Assembly: GCA_964036045.1 (NCBI GenBank)
Contig: OZ038383.1
Location: forward strand, 68,345,888 to 68,409,887
Direction of reading: 5' to 3'
DNA length: 64,000 bases
Source: Eutreptiella sp. 'Long Island Sound 2002'
Taxonomy: Eukaryota > Euglenozoa > Euglenophyceae > Eutreptiales > Eutreptiaceae
Shown here: piece after piece, positions 9,901 through 22,100 of the stretch
Numbering within the stretch: position 1 is the first letter of the stretch
How the letters are laid out: each line of letters starts with the position of its first letter
Notes under the pieces: model-generated
Databases searched by the model: none
Told to the model about the DNA's origin: nothing
Seen by the model: the letters and a program-made list of their open reading frames with translations, nothing else
Made by a program: the position numbers and the translations under genes

Positions 9901-12900
9901 TAGGGGCGCAGCAGCGTTGGGCTGCGCAGGGGCGCCGCGTGGGGCTGTGCAGGGGCGCGGCAAGGGGCCGTGCAGGGTCGCGGCGCGGGGCCGCGCAGGG
10001 GCGCAGCGTGGGGCTGCGCAGGGGCGAAGCAGCGTGGGGCTGCGCCGGCGCGTGGTATGGGGCCGTGAAGCGGCGCAGCAGCGTGGGGCCGCGCAGGGGC
10101 GCAGCGTGGGGCTGGATAGGGGCGCAGCGTGGTGCGGCGCAGGGGCGCAGCAGTGCGGGGCTGCGCAGGGCGGAGTGCGGGGCTGCGCAGGGGCGTAGCG
10201 TGAGGCTGCGCAGATGCGAAGCGCGGGGCTGCGCAGGGGCGCAGTAGCGTGGGGCCGCGCAGGCGAGCAGCCGCGTGGGGCTGTGCAGGGGCGCAGCGCG
10301 GGGCTGGGCAGGGGCGCACCGTGGGGCCGCGAAGGAGTGCATCGTGGGGCCGCGTATGGGCGCGGCATGGGGCCGTGCAGGGGCGCGGCGCGGGGCCGCG
10401 CAGGGGCGCAGCAGCGTGGGGCTGCGCAGGGGCGTAGCAGCGTGGGGCTGCGCTAGGGCGCGGCATGGGGCCGTGCAGGGGCGCCGCAGCGTGGGGCTGC
10501 GTAGGGGCGCAGCGTGGGGCTGCGTAGGGGCGCAACGGTTTGGCCGGCGCAGGGGCGTAGCAGTGCGGGGCCGCGCAGGGGCGAAGCGCGGGGCTGCGCA
10601 GGGGCGCAACAGCGTGGGGCCGCGCAGGGGAGCAGTAGCGTGGGCTGCGCAGGGGCGCAACAGCCCGGGGCTGGGCAGGGGCGCAGTAGCGTGGGGCTGC
10701 GCAGGGGCGCGGCAGCCAGGGCTGTGCAGGGGCGCAGCAGCGTGGGGCTGTGCAGGGGCGCAGCGCGCGGCTGGGCAGGGGCACATCGTGGGGCCGCGCA
10801 AGAGTGCAGCGTGGGGCCGCGTATGGGCGCGGCATGGGGCCGTGCAGGGGCGCGGCGCGGGGCCGCGCAGGGGCGCAGCAGCTCGGGACTGCGCAGGGGC
10901 GTAGCAGCGTGGGGCTGCGCCGGGGCGCGGCATGGGGCCGTGCAGGGGCGCCGCAGCGTGGGGCTGCGTAGGGGCGCACCGTGGGGCTGCGTAGGGGCGC
11001 AACGTTTTGGGGCGGCGCAGGGGCGTAGCAGTGCGGGGCTGCGCAGGGGCGCAGCGCGGGGTTGCGCAGGGGCGCAGTGTGGGGCCGCGCAGGGGCGCGG
11101 CAAGGGGCTGCGCAGGGGCGTAGCGCGGGGTTGCGCAGGCGCGCAACAGCGAGGGGCCGCGCAGGGGAGCGGCAGCCCGGGGTTGGGCAGGGGCGCAGTA
11201 GCGTGGGGCCGCGCAGGGGCGCGGCAGCCAGGGCTCTGCAGGGGCGCAGCGGCGTGGGGCTGTGCAGGGGCGCCGCAGCGTGGGGCTGTGCAGGGGCGTA
11301 GCAGCGTGGGCGCAGCAACCTGGGGCTGCGCAGGGGCGCAGCAGCGTGGGGCTGCGCTAGAGTGCAGCGTGGGGCTGCGTTGGAGTGCAGCGCGGGGCTG
11401 CGCTGGAGTGCAGCGTGGGGCTGCGCTGGAGCGCAGCGTGGGGCTGCGCCGGAGTGCAGTGTGGGGCTGCGCCGGAGTGCAGCGTGGGGCTGCGCTGGAG
11501 TGCAGGGCGGTGCTGCGTAGGGGCGCAGCAGCTTGGGGCTGCGCAGGGGCGTAGCAGCGTGGGGCTGCGCTGGGGCGCGGCGTGGGGCTGCGTAGGGGCG
11601 CCGCAGCGTGGGGCTGCGTAGGGGCGCAGCGTGGGGCTGCGTAGGGGCGCAACGGTTTGGGGCGGCGCAGGGGCGTAGCAGTGCGGGGCTGCGCATGGGC
11701 GCAGCCCGGGGTTGCGCAGGGGCGCAGCGTGGGGCCGCGCAGGGGCGAAGCGCGGGGCTGCGCAGGGGCGCAACATCGTGGGGCCGCGCAGGGGAGCAGT
11801 AGCGTGGGGCTGCGCAGGGGCGCAACAGCCCGGGGCTGGGCAGGGGCGCAGTAGCGTGGGGCTGCGCAGGGGCGCGGCAGCCAGGGGTGTGCAGGGGCGC
11901 AGCAGCGTGGGGCTGTGCAGGGGCGCAGCGCGGGGCTGGGCAGGGGCACAGCGTGGGGCCACGCAGGAGTGCAGCGTGGGACCGCGTACGGGCGCGGCAT
12001 GGGGCCGTGCAAGGGCGCGGCGCGGGGCCGCGCAGGGGCGCAGCAGCGTGGGGCTGCGCAGGGGGGTAGTAGCGTGGGGCTGCGCCGGGGCGCGGCATGG
12101 GGCCGTGCAGGGGCGCCGCAACGTGGGGCTGCGCAGGGGCGCAGCGTGGGGCTGCGTAGGGGCGCAACGGTTTGGGGCGGCGCAGGGGCGTAGCAGTGCG
12201 GGGCTGCGCAGGGGCGCAGCGCGGGGTTGCGCAGGGGCGCAGTCCGGGACCGCGCAGGGGCGCGGCAAGGGGCTGTGCAGGGGCGCAGCGCGGGGTTGCG
12301 CAGGGGCGCAACAACGTGGGGCCGCGCAGGGGAGCAGCAGCCCGGGGCTGGGCAGGGGCGCAGTAGCGTGGGGCCGCGCAGGGGCGCGGCAGCCAGGGCT
12401 GTGCAGGGGCGCCGCAGCGTGGGGCTGTGCAGGGGCGTAGCAGCGTAGGCGCAGCAACCTGGGGCTGCGCAGGGGCGCAGCAGCGTGGGGCTGCGCTAGA
12501 GTGCAGCGTGGGGCTGCGTTGGAGTGCAGCGTGGGGCTGCTCTGGAGTGCAGCGTGGGGCTGCGCTGGAGTGCAGCGTGGGGCTGCGCTGGAGCGCAGCG
12601 TAGGGCTGCGCCGGAGTGCAGCGTGGGGCTGCCCCGGAGTGCAGCGTGGGGCTGCGCTGGAGTGCAGCGCGGTGCTGCGTAGGGGCGCAGCAGCGCGGGG
12701 CTGCGCAGGGGCGCAGCGTGGGGCTGCGCTTGGGTTGCGCGTTGCGTAAAGGTGTAGTATGGGGCTGTGCAGGGGCGCAGCGTGGGGCTGCGCAGGGGCG
12801 CAGCAGCGAGGGGCTGCGCAGGGGTGCAGCAGCGAGGGGCTGCGCAGAGCAGCTTTCTGGGGCGGCGCAGTGGTGGGGGGCTGTGTAGGGGCGCAGCGGC

Positions 12901-13735
12901 ATGGGGGTGCGCTGGGGCGCAGCGTGTGGCTGTACAGGGCCGCAGTGCAGGGCTGCGCAGGGGTGCAGCGCGGAGCAGCCCCGGGGGGCAGCGTGGGGCC
13001 GTGGAGGGGCGCAGTGTGGGGCCGCACAGGGGCGCAGCAGCGTGGGCTGCGCAGGGGCGCAGCGGGCGGCGGCGCAGTGGTGGGAGGCTGCGCAGGGGCG
13101 CATCATGGGGCCGCGTATGGGCGCGGCGCGGAGCCGCGCAGGGGTGCAGCAGCGTGGGGCTGCGCAGAGCAGCTATGTGGGGCGGCGCAGTGGTGGGGGG
13201 GCTGTGTAGGGGCGCAGCGGCATGGGGGTGCGCTGGGGCGCAGCGTGTGGCTGTACAGGGGCGCAGTGCGGCGCTGCGCAGGGGCGCAGCGTGGGGCTGC
13301 GCAGGGGCGCAGCAGTGTGGGGCTGCGCAGGGGCGCAGCGCGGAGCAGCCCTGGGGGCAGCGTGGGGCCGCGGAGGGGCGCAGTGTGGGGCCGCACAGGG
13401 GCGCAGCAGCGTGGGGCTGCGCAAAGGTGTTGTATGTGGTTGCCTAGGGCGCAGCGTGGGGCTGCGCAGGGGCGCGGCAGTGTGGGCTGCGCGGGGGCGC
13501 AGTGGCTCGGGGCCGCGCATGGGCGCAGCAGCGAGGGCTGTGCTGGGGCGCAGCCGTGCGGGGGCACTGCAGCGTGGGGCTGCGCAGGGGTGCAGCAGCG
13601 TGGGGATGCGAAGGGGCGCAGCATGGGGCTGCGCATCGGCGCGGCAGCATGGGGATGTGCAGGGGCGCAGCAGCGCGGGGCTACGCAGGGGCTCAACAGT
13701 GTGGGGCTGCGCAGGCGCGCAGCGGCGTGGGGCTG
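6812..13735. repeat. G-rich hairpin minisatellite array (23/26-bp core)
   Basis: About 6.9 kb of degenerate tandem units. The core is GGGGCTGCGCAGGGGCGCAG followed by CGT (23 bp) or CAGCGT (26 bp). Every core contains an exact inverted repeat, GCTGCGC-AGGG-GCGCAGC, and G4 tracts spaced 8-11 bases apart. Higher-order repeats are visible: about 620 bp between 7.8 and 9.0 kb, and about 1165 bp between 10.5 and 12.7 kb. A variant block with GCTGGAGTGCAG units lies at 11360-11510 and 12490-12670. Stops are almost absent, so very long open frames on both strands are artefacts. Confidence 0.9.
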
Positions 13736-14000
13736 TCGTGTAGGGTAGAGGAAGGGTGGCGTGAGGGCGGCGGGGGGTGTGGGGCCCTGCTCGACAGACA
13801 ACGGTCCAGAGTCGGGCCCCTGTCGGGCGGCCGCGGGCGGCGTGGGGCGCGTGGGGGGCGTGCCGTGGGGTGGTGCGGGGGTGTGGCCTGCTACCTAGCC
13901 TTTCACTACGAGGATGTGGCGAGGAAGACGCACGGAACTGAGCCGGAAAGCCTGGGGGTGGCGGCTGGGGCGCTGGCGGCGGGGTTATCCCCGGCTGGGA
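12432..14000. repeat. Left copy of the 1.57-kb sequence flanking the gap
   Basis: This stretch runs up to the N run and matches 14201-15776, with only occasional one-base differences, mainly in G runs. It covers the end of the minisatellite array, a short unique section (13736-13870) and the start of an F copy. The pattern fits two overlapping contig ends that were not merged. Confidence 0.85.
13736..14000. other. Unique spacer and start of an F copy before the gap
   Basis: The minisatellite ends near 13735. The following GC-rich sequence has no recognisable gene. From about 13870 it matches the left end of repeat family F (compare 15650 and 26770) and is then cut by the gap. Confidence 0.6.
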
Positions 14001-14200
14001 NNNNNNNNNNNNNNNNNNNNNNNNNNNNNNNNNNNNNNNNNNNNNNNNNNNNNNNNNNNNNNNNNNNNNNNNNNNNNNNNNNNNNNNNNNNNNNNNNNNN
14101 NNNNNNNNNNNNNNNNNNNNNNNNNNNNNNNNNNNNNNNNNNNNNNNNNNNNNNNNNNNNNNNNNNNNNNNNNNNNNNNNNNNNNNNNNNNNNNNNNNNN
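14001..14200. other. Assembly gap, 200 N
   Basis: Exactly 200 undetermined bases. The round number suggests a placeholder set by a scaffolding program rather than a measured distance. Because both flanks carry the same 1.57 kb, the real gap may be zero or negative. Confidence 0.99.
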
Positions 14201-15776
14201 GGGGCGTAGCAGCGTAGGCGCAGCAACCTGGGGCTGCGCAGGGGCGCAGCAGCGTGGGGCTGCGCTAGAGTGCAGCGTGGGGCTGCGTTGGAGTGCAGCG
14301 TGGGGCTGCTCTGGAGTGCAGCGTGGGGCTGCGCTGGAGTGCAGCGTGGGGCTGCGCTGGAGCGCAGCGTAGGGCTGCGCCGGAGTGCAGCGTGGGGCTG
14401 CCCCGGAGTGCAGCGTGGGGCTGCGCTGGAGTGCAGCGCGGTGCTGCGTAGGGGCGCAGCAGCGCGGGGCTGCGCAGGGGCGCAGCGTGGGGCTGCGCTT
14501 GGGTTGCGCGTTGCGTAAAGGTGTAGTATGGGGCTGTGCAGGGGCGCAGCGTGGGGCTGCGCAGGGGCGCAGCAGCGAGGGGCTGCGCAGGGGTGCAGCA
14601 GCGAGGGGCTGCGCAGAGCAGCTTTCTGGGGCGGCGCAGTGGTGGGGGGGCTGTGTAGGGGCGCAGCGGCATGGGGGTGCGCTGGGGCGCAGCGTGTGGC
14701 TGTACAGGGCCGCAGTGCAGGGCTGCGCAGGGGTGCAGCGCGGAGCAGCCCCGGGGGGCAGCGTGGGGCCGTGGAGGGGCGCAGTGTGGGGCCGCACAGG
14801 GGCGCAGCAGCGTGGGGCTGCGCAGGGGCGCAGCGGGCGGCGGCGCAGTGGTGGGAGGCTGCGCAGGGGCGCATCATGGGGCCGCGTATGGGCGCGGCGC
14901 GGAGCCGCGCAGGGGTGCAGCAGCGTGGGGCTGCGCAGAGCAGCTATGTGGGGCGGCGCAGTGGTGGGGGGGCTGTGTAGGGGCGCAGCGGCATGGGGGT
15001 GCGCTGGGGCGCAGCGTGTGGCTGTACAGGGGCGCAGTGCGGCGCTGCGCAGGGGCGCAGCGTGGGGCTGCGCAGGGGCGCAGCAGTGTGGGGCTGCGCA
15101 GGGGCGCAGCGCGGAGCAGCCCTGGGGGGCAGCGTGGGGCCGCGGAGGGGCGCAGTGTGGGGCCGCACAGGGGCGCAGCAGCGTGGGGCTGCGCAAAGGT
15201 GTTGTATGTGGTTGCCTAGGGGCGCAGCGTGGGGCTGCGCAGGGGCGCGGCAGTGTGGGCTGCGCGGGGGCGCAGTGGCTCGGGGCCGCGCATGGGCGCA
15301 GCAGCGAGGGCTGTGCTGGGGCGCAGCCGTGCGGGGGCACTGCAGCGTGGGGCTGCGCAGGGGTGCAGCAGCGTGGGGATGCGAAGGGGCGCAGCATGGG
15401 GCTGCGCATCGGCGCGGCAGCATGGGGATGTGCAGGGGCGCAGCAGCGCGGGGCTACGCAGGGGCTCAACAGTGTGGGGCTGCGCAGGCGCGCAGCGGCG
15501 TGGGGCTGTCGTGTAGGGTAGAGGAAGGGGTGGCGTGAGGGCGGCGGGGGGTGTGGGGCCCTGCTCGACAGACAACGGTCCAGAGTCGGGCCCCTGTCGG
15601 GCGGCCGCGGGCGGCGTGGGGCGCGTGGGGGGCGTGCCGTGGGGTGGTGCGGGGGTGTGGCCTGCTACCTAGCCTTTCACTACGAGGATGTGGCGAGGAA
15701 GACGCACGGGAACTGAGGCCGGAAAGCCTGGGGGTGGCGGCTGGGGCGCTGGCGGCGGGGTTATCCCCGGCTGGGA
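14201..15776. repeat. Right copy of the 1.57-kb sequence flanking the gap
   Basis: Repeats 12432-14000 at an offset of about 1770 bp. It includes the GCTGGAGTGCAG variant block (14264-14450), ordinary minisatellite to about 15512, the same unique spacer and the F start. It then continues past the point where the left copy was cut. Confidence 0.85.
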
Positions 15777-17588
15777 TGGCCGGGGTGCCCTGGGGTCCCG
15801 TGGGGGCAGAGGCTCCCCACGTCGGCCGGCTGCGAAACCACGACCTGTGTTTCCGTCACCGAAGTTCTTAGGGTTCTACCCTAGGAACTTATCCGCCGCG
15901 GGGACTGTGGGCCGGGACGGCCAAGGGGGATGACACCGAAGAGGAAATGGGGGGCCAGGATGAGCCTGGCGGTCGGCACCTTCCCTCGGCCTGGGGGAGG
16001 CCGTTTACCGGGGCTATTCCCTTCCTCCCGTGGCCGTGGTGCTGTGGTGGTTGGTGGTGTGGCTACCTCCCAACGGGTGTTTGTGCCCGGTGCCGTCGGT
16101 ACAGACGCCCGTTGGGGGCGGGTGCAAGGCGCCCGGTCGCCTCGTCCCCCCTGCACAACAGCCCGCCAGGCGCCGGTTGGCCTTTAGCGCCAGCTGTCGG
16201 GGGGGGGGGCGCTCGGGGCAAGGCGGGGCCCCTCCGCTCTCCTGGCGGCCCGCACTGCCCGTATAATGCTACAAGGGGCGGCGCGGGCTCGTACTGCACG
16301 CGCGGGCCGCGCCGCCCCAGCCGGGGGGACAGGGGGGGGGTCAGGGGGTCGCGGTAGGTGGATGGAGGGTGGCGGGGGCTCGTACCGCGCACTGGCGGGC
16401 CCCACCACCCTCCAGTTGGGTGGCGCAGCTGCAGGGGTTCTGGGGGCCCCACCCAGGGGCCTTCGGCCCCCCCCGTGCGGTTTCGGTGTGGGGGAGGGGA
16501 GGCAAAGTCCGCTCGCGGCCATGACACATGGTGCATAGGGAGGGAGGTATGACACAAGCCACGCCATGATGCGTGTGGCAGGGGGAAGGGGTGCAACGCC
16601 TGGACCCCCACCGCGTGCGGGGGGTCCTCTTGTTCGTAAGGCGGCCGTCCGTCGGCGGCTGCGGCAGCCCATCTCGGGGGCTTCGCTACCTGAGAGAGGA
16701 GGGGCTGGAGTGTGGGGGGGCAGTGGGGGCACGGCGTGCACGTTGGGGGGGGGGGGGGGGGGCTGTGGGCTGGTGGGTGGGTGCGCGCGCGAGGGGGACG
16801 GGGGTGCGGTGAGCTCAGCCGCAGAGCGTCACCGTGCGGCTGACCGGGCGGAGGAGCGGCCGGGGCTGGCCCAAGTCGGCCGGGGAGTCCGGGGCGCTCG
16901 AGGTGTCGGCGGGGCTGCGGTCAGCGGTGGGGCCCGCACTCCGCTCGGCGGGGACGAATCCCGCCGAGCGTCATCCACGGGGGCGAATCCTGGTGGAGGC
17001 GGGGGGGAGCGCCACGTCGTCCCCTCGCGGCCGAACCGGACCGGGACGGGCCCCGACGGAGGGATACCGGGGGGGCGGGCGGGGCTGGGCACCGGGGCTC
17101 CGGGGCCCGGGTCCCTGGTGGTTGTGGGCCGGCGCGGGGGAGACCGGGCGGTCCTCTGGGCCGCGGCTGGTGAGGGGGGGCGTGGAAGGGCCGGGCGGGC
17201 TCGGGGGCGAACCCCGAGAGGCCCCCGGGGGCTGGGCGAGGGCTCCCGAGGGCGGCCGTTCCTTGAGGGGGGTTGCTCCTGCCCGGGGGACGACGGGGGC
17301 CCCTCTTGAGCGAGGGGGGGGGGGAGGGCGTGTATCGCCCGGTGTAGGGCCATGTCCATTCATGGCCGCGCGGCATGGGACTATATCCCCAACCCTCCGC
17401 GCCGGACTCCCTTTTTTGGGGGGGCTGAGGGGGGGGGGGGGGCTGGCGGTTGTTGTGTGCACCCTCCCATGCGCGGGGGGGGTCGCCGGTGGGAGCTCCG
17501 TCCGGCTTGGCCGATAAAATCGCTGGCGTCCCCTGGGCTCGTGGGCCCCTTCGAGGAAGAACCTCGGATTCGCCGGGGGGGACCCCGC
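15650..17588. repeat. Repeat family F, copy F1
   Basis: About 1.9 kb, GC-rich, without a credible coding frame. It aligns along its length with F2 (26770-28730) at clearly lower identity than the A or C copies show among themselves. Landmarks are TCACCGAAGTTCTTAGG near 15856, GACGAATCCCGCCGAGCGTC near 16953 and GGGACTATATCCCCAACCCT near 17377. F1 lies next to the 3' end of A2, with only a microsatellite between. Its nature (transposon or subtelomere-like repeat) is unknown. Confidence 0.7.
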
Positions 17589-17851
<263 letters not shown>

Positions 17852-19183
17852 GGAGGCACCCAGCACGTGCCGGCGGGAGAAATTGCCAGACTCGCTCTCC
17901 CTTGGCATGGCGCAAGGGAGCGGTCGGCCGGCGTCAGGCTGGCCGGGCGTTTGCCGACAACAACCGAGGGGGGGGGGGGGGGGGCGCCGTGGAGTGGAGG
18001 GGGGGGGGGGGCGGGCGCGCGTGGAGGAGGGTGGGGCCACCTGTGGAAGTCACCCTGGAGCACTCCCCCGTCTCGCGGGGGGAGAGTTACTCGTCCTGTG
18101 CGAAGCGGGTGTGGTGGGGGTGGAGGGCGGGGCGGTGACCTTGGGGTGGGGAAGGCACGCCCGGGTCCACGGACATTCCGCGCCTTGCCCGAACATCCCG
18201 CCGAGGTGGCCGTTCCTCGTGTGCGGCCGTGGCGTGGCCGGGGGCGCTGGCCCGTGCTTCTAGCCTTCTACGGGGGCGAGGGGAGGCCTGGGAGTTGCTG
18301 TCTGCCGGCGCCTAGTCACCTTTGCTGGAGCTGTGTTGTGGCCGCCTCGTCCCCGGTAGTGCGGGCGCGCGTGCGCGTCGGTCATGGGGGAGGGAGGGCA
18401 CAAGGGCGGGAGCACAAGAGCACGAACATGGGTTCACAGTTGCTGGCGTGCCGTGTTCGGTTTAGGTGCTGTCCCCTGGTGCCTGTCCCTGTGCTCTGTG
18501 TACGGGAGGATTAGCGGCACATCCGGCGGGGGGTTGAGGCCCGGGCCGGGCGCATGGGTAGCGGCGGGCGGCCGGGTCGGACGCGGCGCCATGCGGGTGC
18601 GTGGCCCGTGGCGGTCGCGGGGGGGTGCGGGCGGTCCGGCCGGCGGTCGGCAGTGGCCCTGAGCGCCCCACACAGTAGGGTCGGTGGGCGTGCCGGGGGA
18701 GGGCGCGTCCTGCAGGCCATGCTGCGGAGGGCGCGTGCGCAAGGGCCATGGTGTGCCCGGTGCGGGCCCCTCTGCGGGCCGAGGGACCTGCGGTGAGCTG
18801 GTTGCGTTGCTTGGGGGCTGAGGCCGGGGCCAGGCGCATGGGTAGCGGCGGGCGGCCGAGCGGGTGCGGGGCCCGTGGCGGTCGCTGGGAGGTGCGGGCG
18901 GCCCAGCCGGCGGTTGGTAGAGGCCCCAAGAGCCCCACACTGTGGGGTCGGAGGGCGTGCAGGGGGCGAGCGCGCCGTGCAGGCCGAGCTGCGGGGGGCG
19001 CACGCGCAAGGGTGCCGGCGTGCCTGTCGGGGGCCCCCTGCGGGCCGTGGGACCCGCGGCTGGCGGGGAGCGCTGCTCGGGGGCCGAGGTCGGGGTCGGG
19101 CGCGTGGGTAGCGGCGTCCATGCGCTCGGGTGCCCGAGGCGAGCGCGGGGCGGTGCGTGTGGGCCGGTTGGTGGCCGGTGGCC
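17852..19183 (-). repeat. A2 3' tail with about 270-bp tandem units
   Basis: Minus-strand counterpart of 4511-5768. Units carrying TGGGTAGCGGCGGGCGGCC (plus-strand reading) lie near 18555, 18838 and 19105. The unique terminal section (17852-18480) includes about 90 bp that A1 lacks. It is non-coding. Confidence 0.75.
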
Positions 19184-22100
19184 TCACTGAGAGTTCCACA
19201 CGGAGGGGTCGACGGGGGTGCCGGGGGCGTACGCCACGTGCAGGTCGGGCAGCAGCGGGCGCACGTGCAGGGCATCGGCGTGCCCGATGAGGACCTCACT
19301 GAGGACCGAGGGGTTGGCGGCAAGCAGTATGCGTTGCCCGGGGGGGTTGGCGGCGAGGAGTGGGAGGATGTCCGCGGCCCGCGACGTGGGGGCGAAAACG
19401 ACGTGGGCCGGGTGCGGCCCCGGGAGTGGCGCCGGGGGGAGCGGGACCACAGGCCGGCGGTCTACCGTGAGGCGCCAAGTGGCGCAATGGCGGAGGAGCC
19501 AGACTAGGGCGATGCTGTGGCGCAGTGTGTGGGGCTGGGTGCAGGGCGGCGTGGGGACGTGCGGCGGGAGGGGGGGGGGCGGGGCGGTGACGTGGGAGGG
19601 GGCGCGGCGGAGGAGTGACGCTAGCGACGTGTGCGTCGTGCTGAGGGTGGAGAGGAGCTCGCGGAGGAGTTCCTCCCGGCCGGCGCTGTGCAGCAGAGGG
19701 GGGGCGCCGTGGGGGGAGGAGGAGTGCCACATGCCAAGCAGACTGAACCCCAACTGCATTGGGGGGCCGGGTTGCGGGGCGGCTGGGAGATGCTCGGAGA
19801 GGTACATGGCGGTGGTGGCCGTGCGGAGCTCTAAAGGGGTGACGAGGCGGGGGGAGTGGCCGGCAGTGGCGGCTAGGATGGGCGGGTGCGTGAACAGGCG
19901 CCACGCGAGGAGTAACTGCTGGGCGTAGTGGGGGGGGCAGTGGTGCTGGAGGTGGGCGGCGGAGTCCGGGTAGGGGCGGTGACAGAAGGGGCACGTCACG
20001 CCTCCGTAGCCGGGGGGGTGGTTCTGGGAGTGCAGTAGCCGGAGGTGCATGATGCGTTGGAGGGCCAGCGCCGGGATCTCGGCGCGTTTATACGCGAGGC
20101 GGAGTATTTGGGAGGACCAGCTTGGGGGCAGGGGCCGGAGGTGCAGCGCGTGGGTGCGGGCGGTGGTGGCCGCATACGCTGCCTCCGCGGCGCGCGCGGG
20201 GCTAAGGAAGATTGCGCCCTCATGGAGCGCCGCGATGCGGCCGTGGAAGAGGGCGGACCAGGGGAGGGTCCAAGGGGAGGCGGCGCGGAGTCCGCGGCGG
20301 GCTAGGCTGTCGGCTTCGGCGTTGAGGGTGGCGAGGTGGCTGGCGGAGCCGGAGTCGTGTTGCGCGGGGAGCCAGGCCTCGTGCATGCGGAAGGAGGCGG
20401 AGAGGAGGGCCGCCCGGTACGGGATGGAGAGGGCGGAGGAGGGGGGCGGGCCGCGGGTGAGGTCGCAGAGTTGGGAGGCGGTGGAGTCTGAGGCGAAGAG
20501 GGCTTCGCCGGACCAGCCGCGGAGGGCGAACATTGCGGCTATTTTGGCGATCCACTCTGCGTCGGTGGAGTGGCCGGCGAGGGCGTGGAGGCCGAGCCAG
20601 CCGCGGTAGAGAGTGCCGTGGCGGGGGTGCCAGAGGAGGAAGCCGGCGCCGAGGCGGGTGCCCTCTTGGCTGCCGTCGCATGCGACCACGACATAGGGGA
20701 GGGAGCGGAGGGGGGCCAGCGAGCCGGTGTGGTGCCGCGGGGCGGGGCGCACGTGGGGGGAGGGGAGGAGGTGGACGGTGATGTCGAGGGGGGCAAGCGC
20801 CTGCGCCAGGGCGGGAACTTCGGTGAGCCAGGGGGTGGGGTGGCGTGGGGAGATGAGGGACGCCGTGGCGGCTACTGCGAGGGTGTTGGGGCCCCAAGAG
20901 GCGCGGAGGTAAGTGCGGAGGAGGTTGAGGGGGGCCCGGTACGCTAGCAGGGGGGCGCCGGGACCGCCCCGCTGGAGGGGGAGGTGGAGGAAGGCCGAGT
21001 GAGCCCAGGGGGGCAGACGGAAGGCGTGGCGGTAGGCATTGTTGATGGCGGTCTGATGGGGGCGGAGGGAGGGGGGGGGGACGAGGACGCCCGAGGTGAC
21101 GTAGTCGAGGGGGAAGAGGCCGAAGGCGTGCAGGGAGCGGAGCTGGAGTATGGGGCAGGCCTCGCGGTTGCGGCTGGCCTTGCGCGCCCGGTCGAGGGAC
21201 GCGCGGGACTTGTTGATGACGCGGAGGAGGGCGAGCTCCGGGAGGATGGGGATGCCGACGACTTCCGGGGGGGCGCTGGTGGTGGTGCCGGTGTGCTGCG
21301 GGACGTCGGCTGTGACGAGGGTGGGCCGGCCTGGGCGGGAGTCGATGAGGGAGAACTCCTGCTTGTCGGGGTGTATGATGCGGCCGTCGCGGCGAGAGCA
21401 CTCGCGGCAGTCAGTGGCCATGGCTGCCACGTACGTGAGGGAGGGGGTGATGAAGCGGCGGTCGTCGCTGTACGAGAGGTGGGTGGCGGGGAGGGACGCT
21501 GAGTGGCCGGGGACGGTGAGGGGGAGGGTGATGGAAGTGTTGGGGCGCATGGCCCTGGTGATGACCAGGCTGGGCGCCTGGTAGTTGAGTTGGGCGAACC
21601 CGTCGCCTTGGTTGCCCCCCTCCTCGGTACTGAAGGGGTGGGCGAACCCTTTGCGGGTGGCCACGCGGATGACCAAGCGGCTGTAGAAGCCGTCTGCCCA
21701 GGGGCCAAAGTCCCACGTGGCGTGGAGGCGGGAGCAGAGGCGGGAGTTGTCCTGGCGCAGTACTGTGAGGTACGTGTCATACTCGTCCCAGTCGCAGATG
21801 GCGCAGGTGCCGTGGGTGGAGAGGGCTGTGTAGGCGGCGGCGCGGGCCACGAGGGCGAGGCCGAGGGCGGAGTGGCCTGGGCGGTAGGCGAAGGAGGCGG
21901 GGGTGTAGGTGGAGGTGAGCTCGAGATCGGCGGCTAGGCGGGTGGTGGCGATGCCGGATGCTGCGCCGGAGACGCCCGACTCCATGTCGACGGGGCGGAA
22001 GGAGCGGGTGAGGTGCCGGGGGAGTGGCTTGGTGGGTTTTCCCTTGTAGAGGCCGTAGCGGACGGTCTCGTTGGAGACGCCCGGGGTGCCGGATTCGAGC

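Noticed and set aside
6440-13106. Giant open frames of 988 to 1801 codons across the satellite
   Set aside because: The array almost lacks A and T, so stops cannot occur in several frames at once. The translations are cyclic Ala/Arg/Pro/Cys or Gly/Arg repeats that change with the unit, with no domain and no codon-position signal.
6812-13735. CRISPR-like array
   Set aside because: Repeats are contiguous and degenerate with no unique spacers of constant length, and no cas genes occur; the context is eukaryotic.
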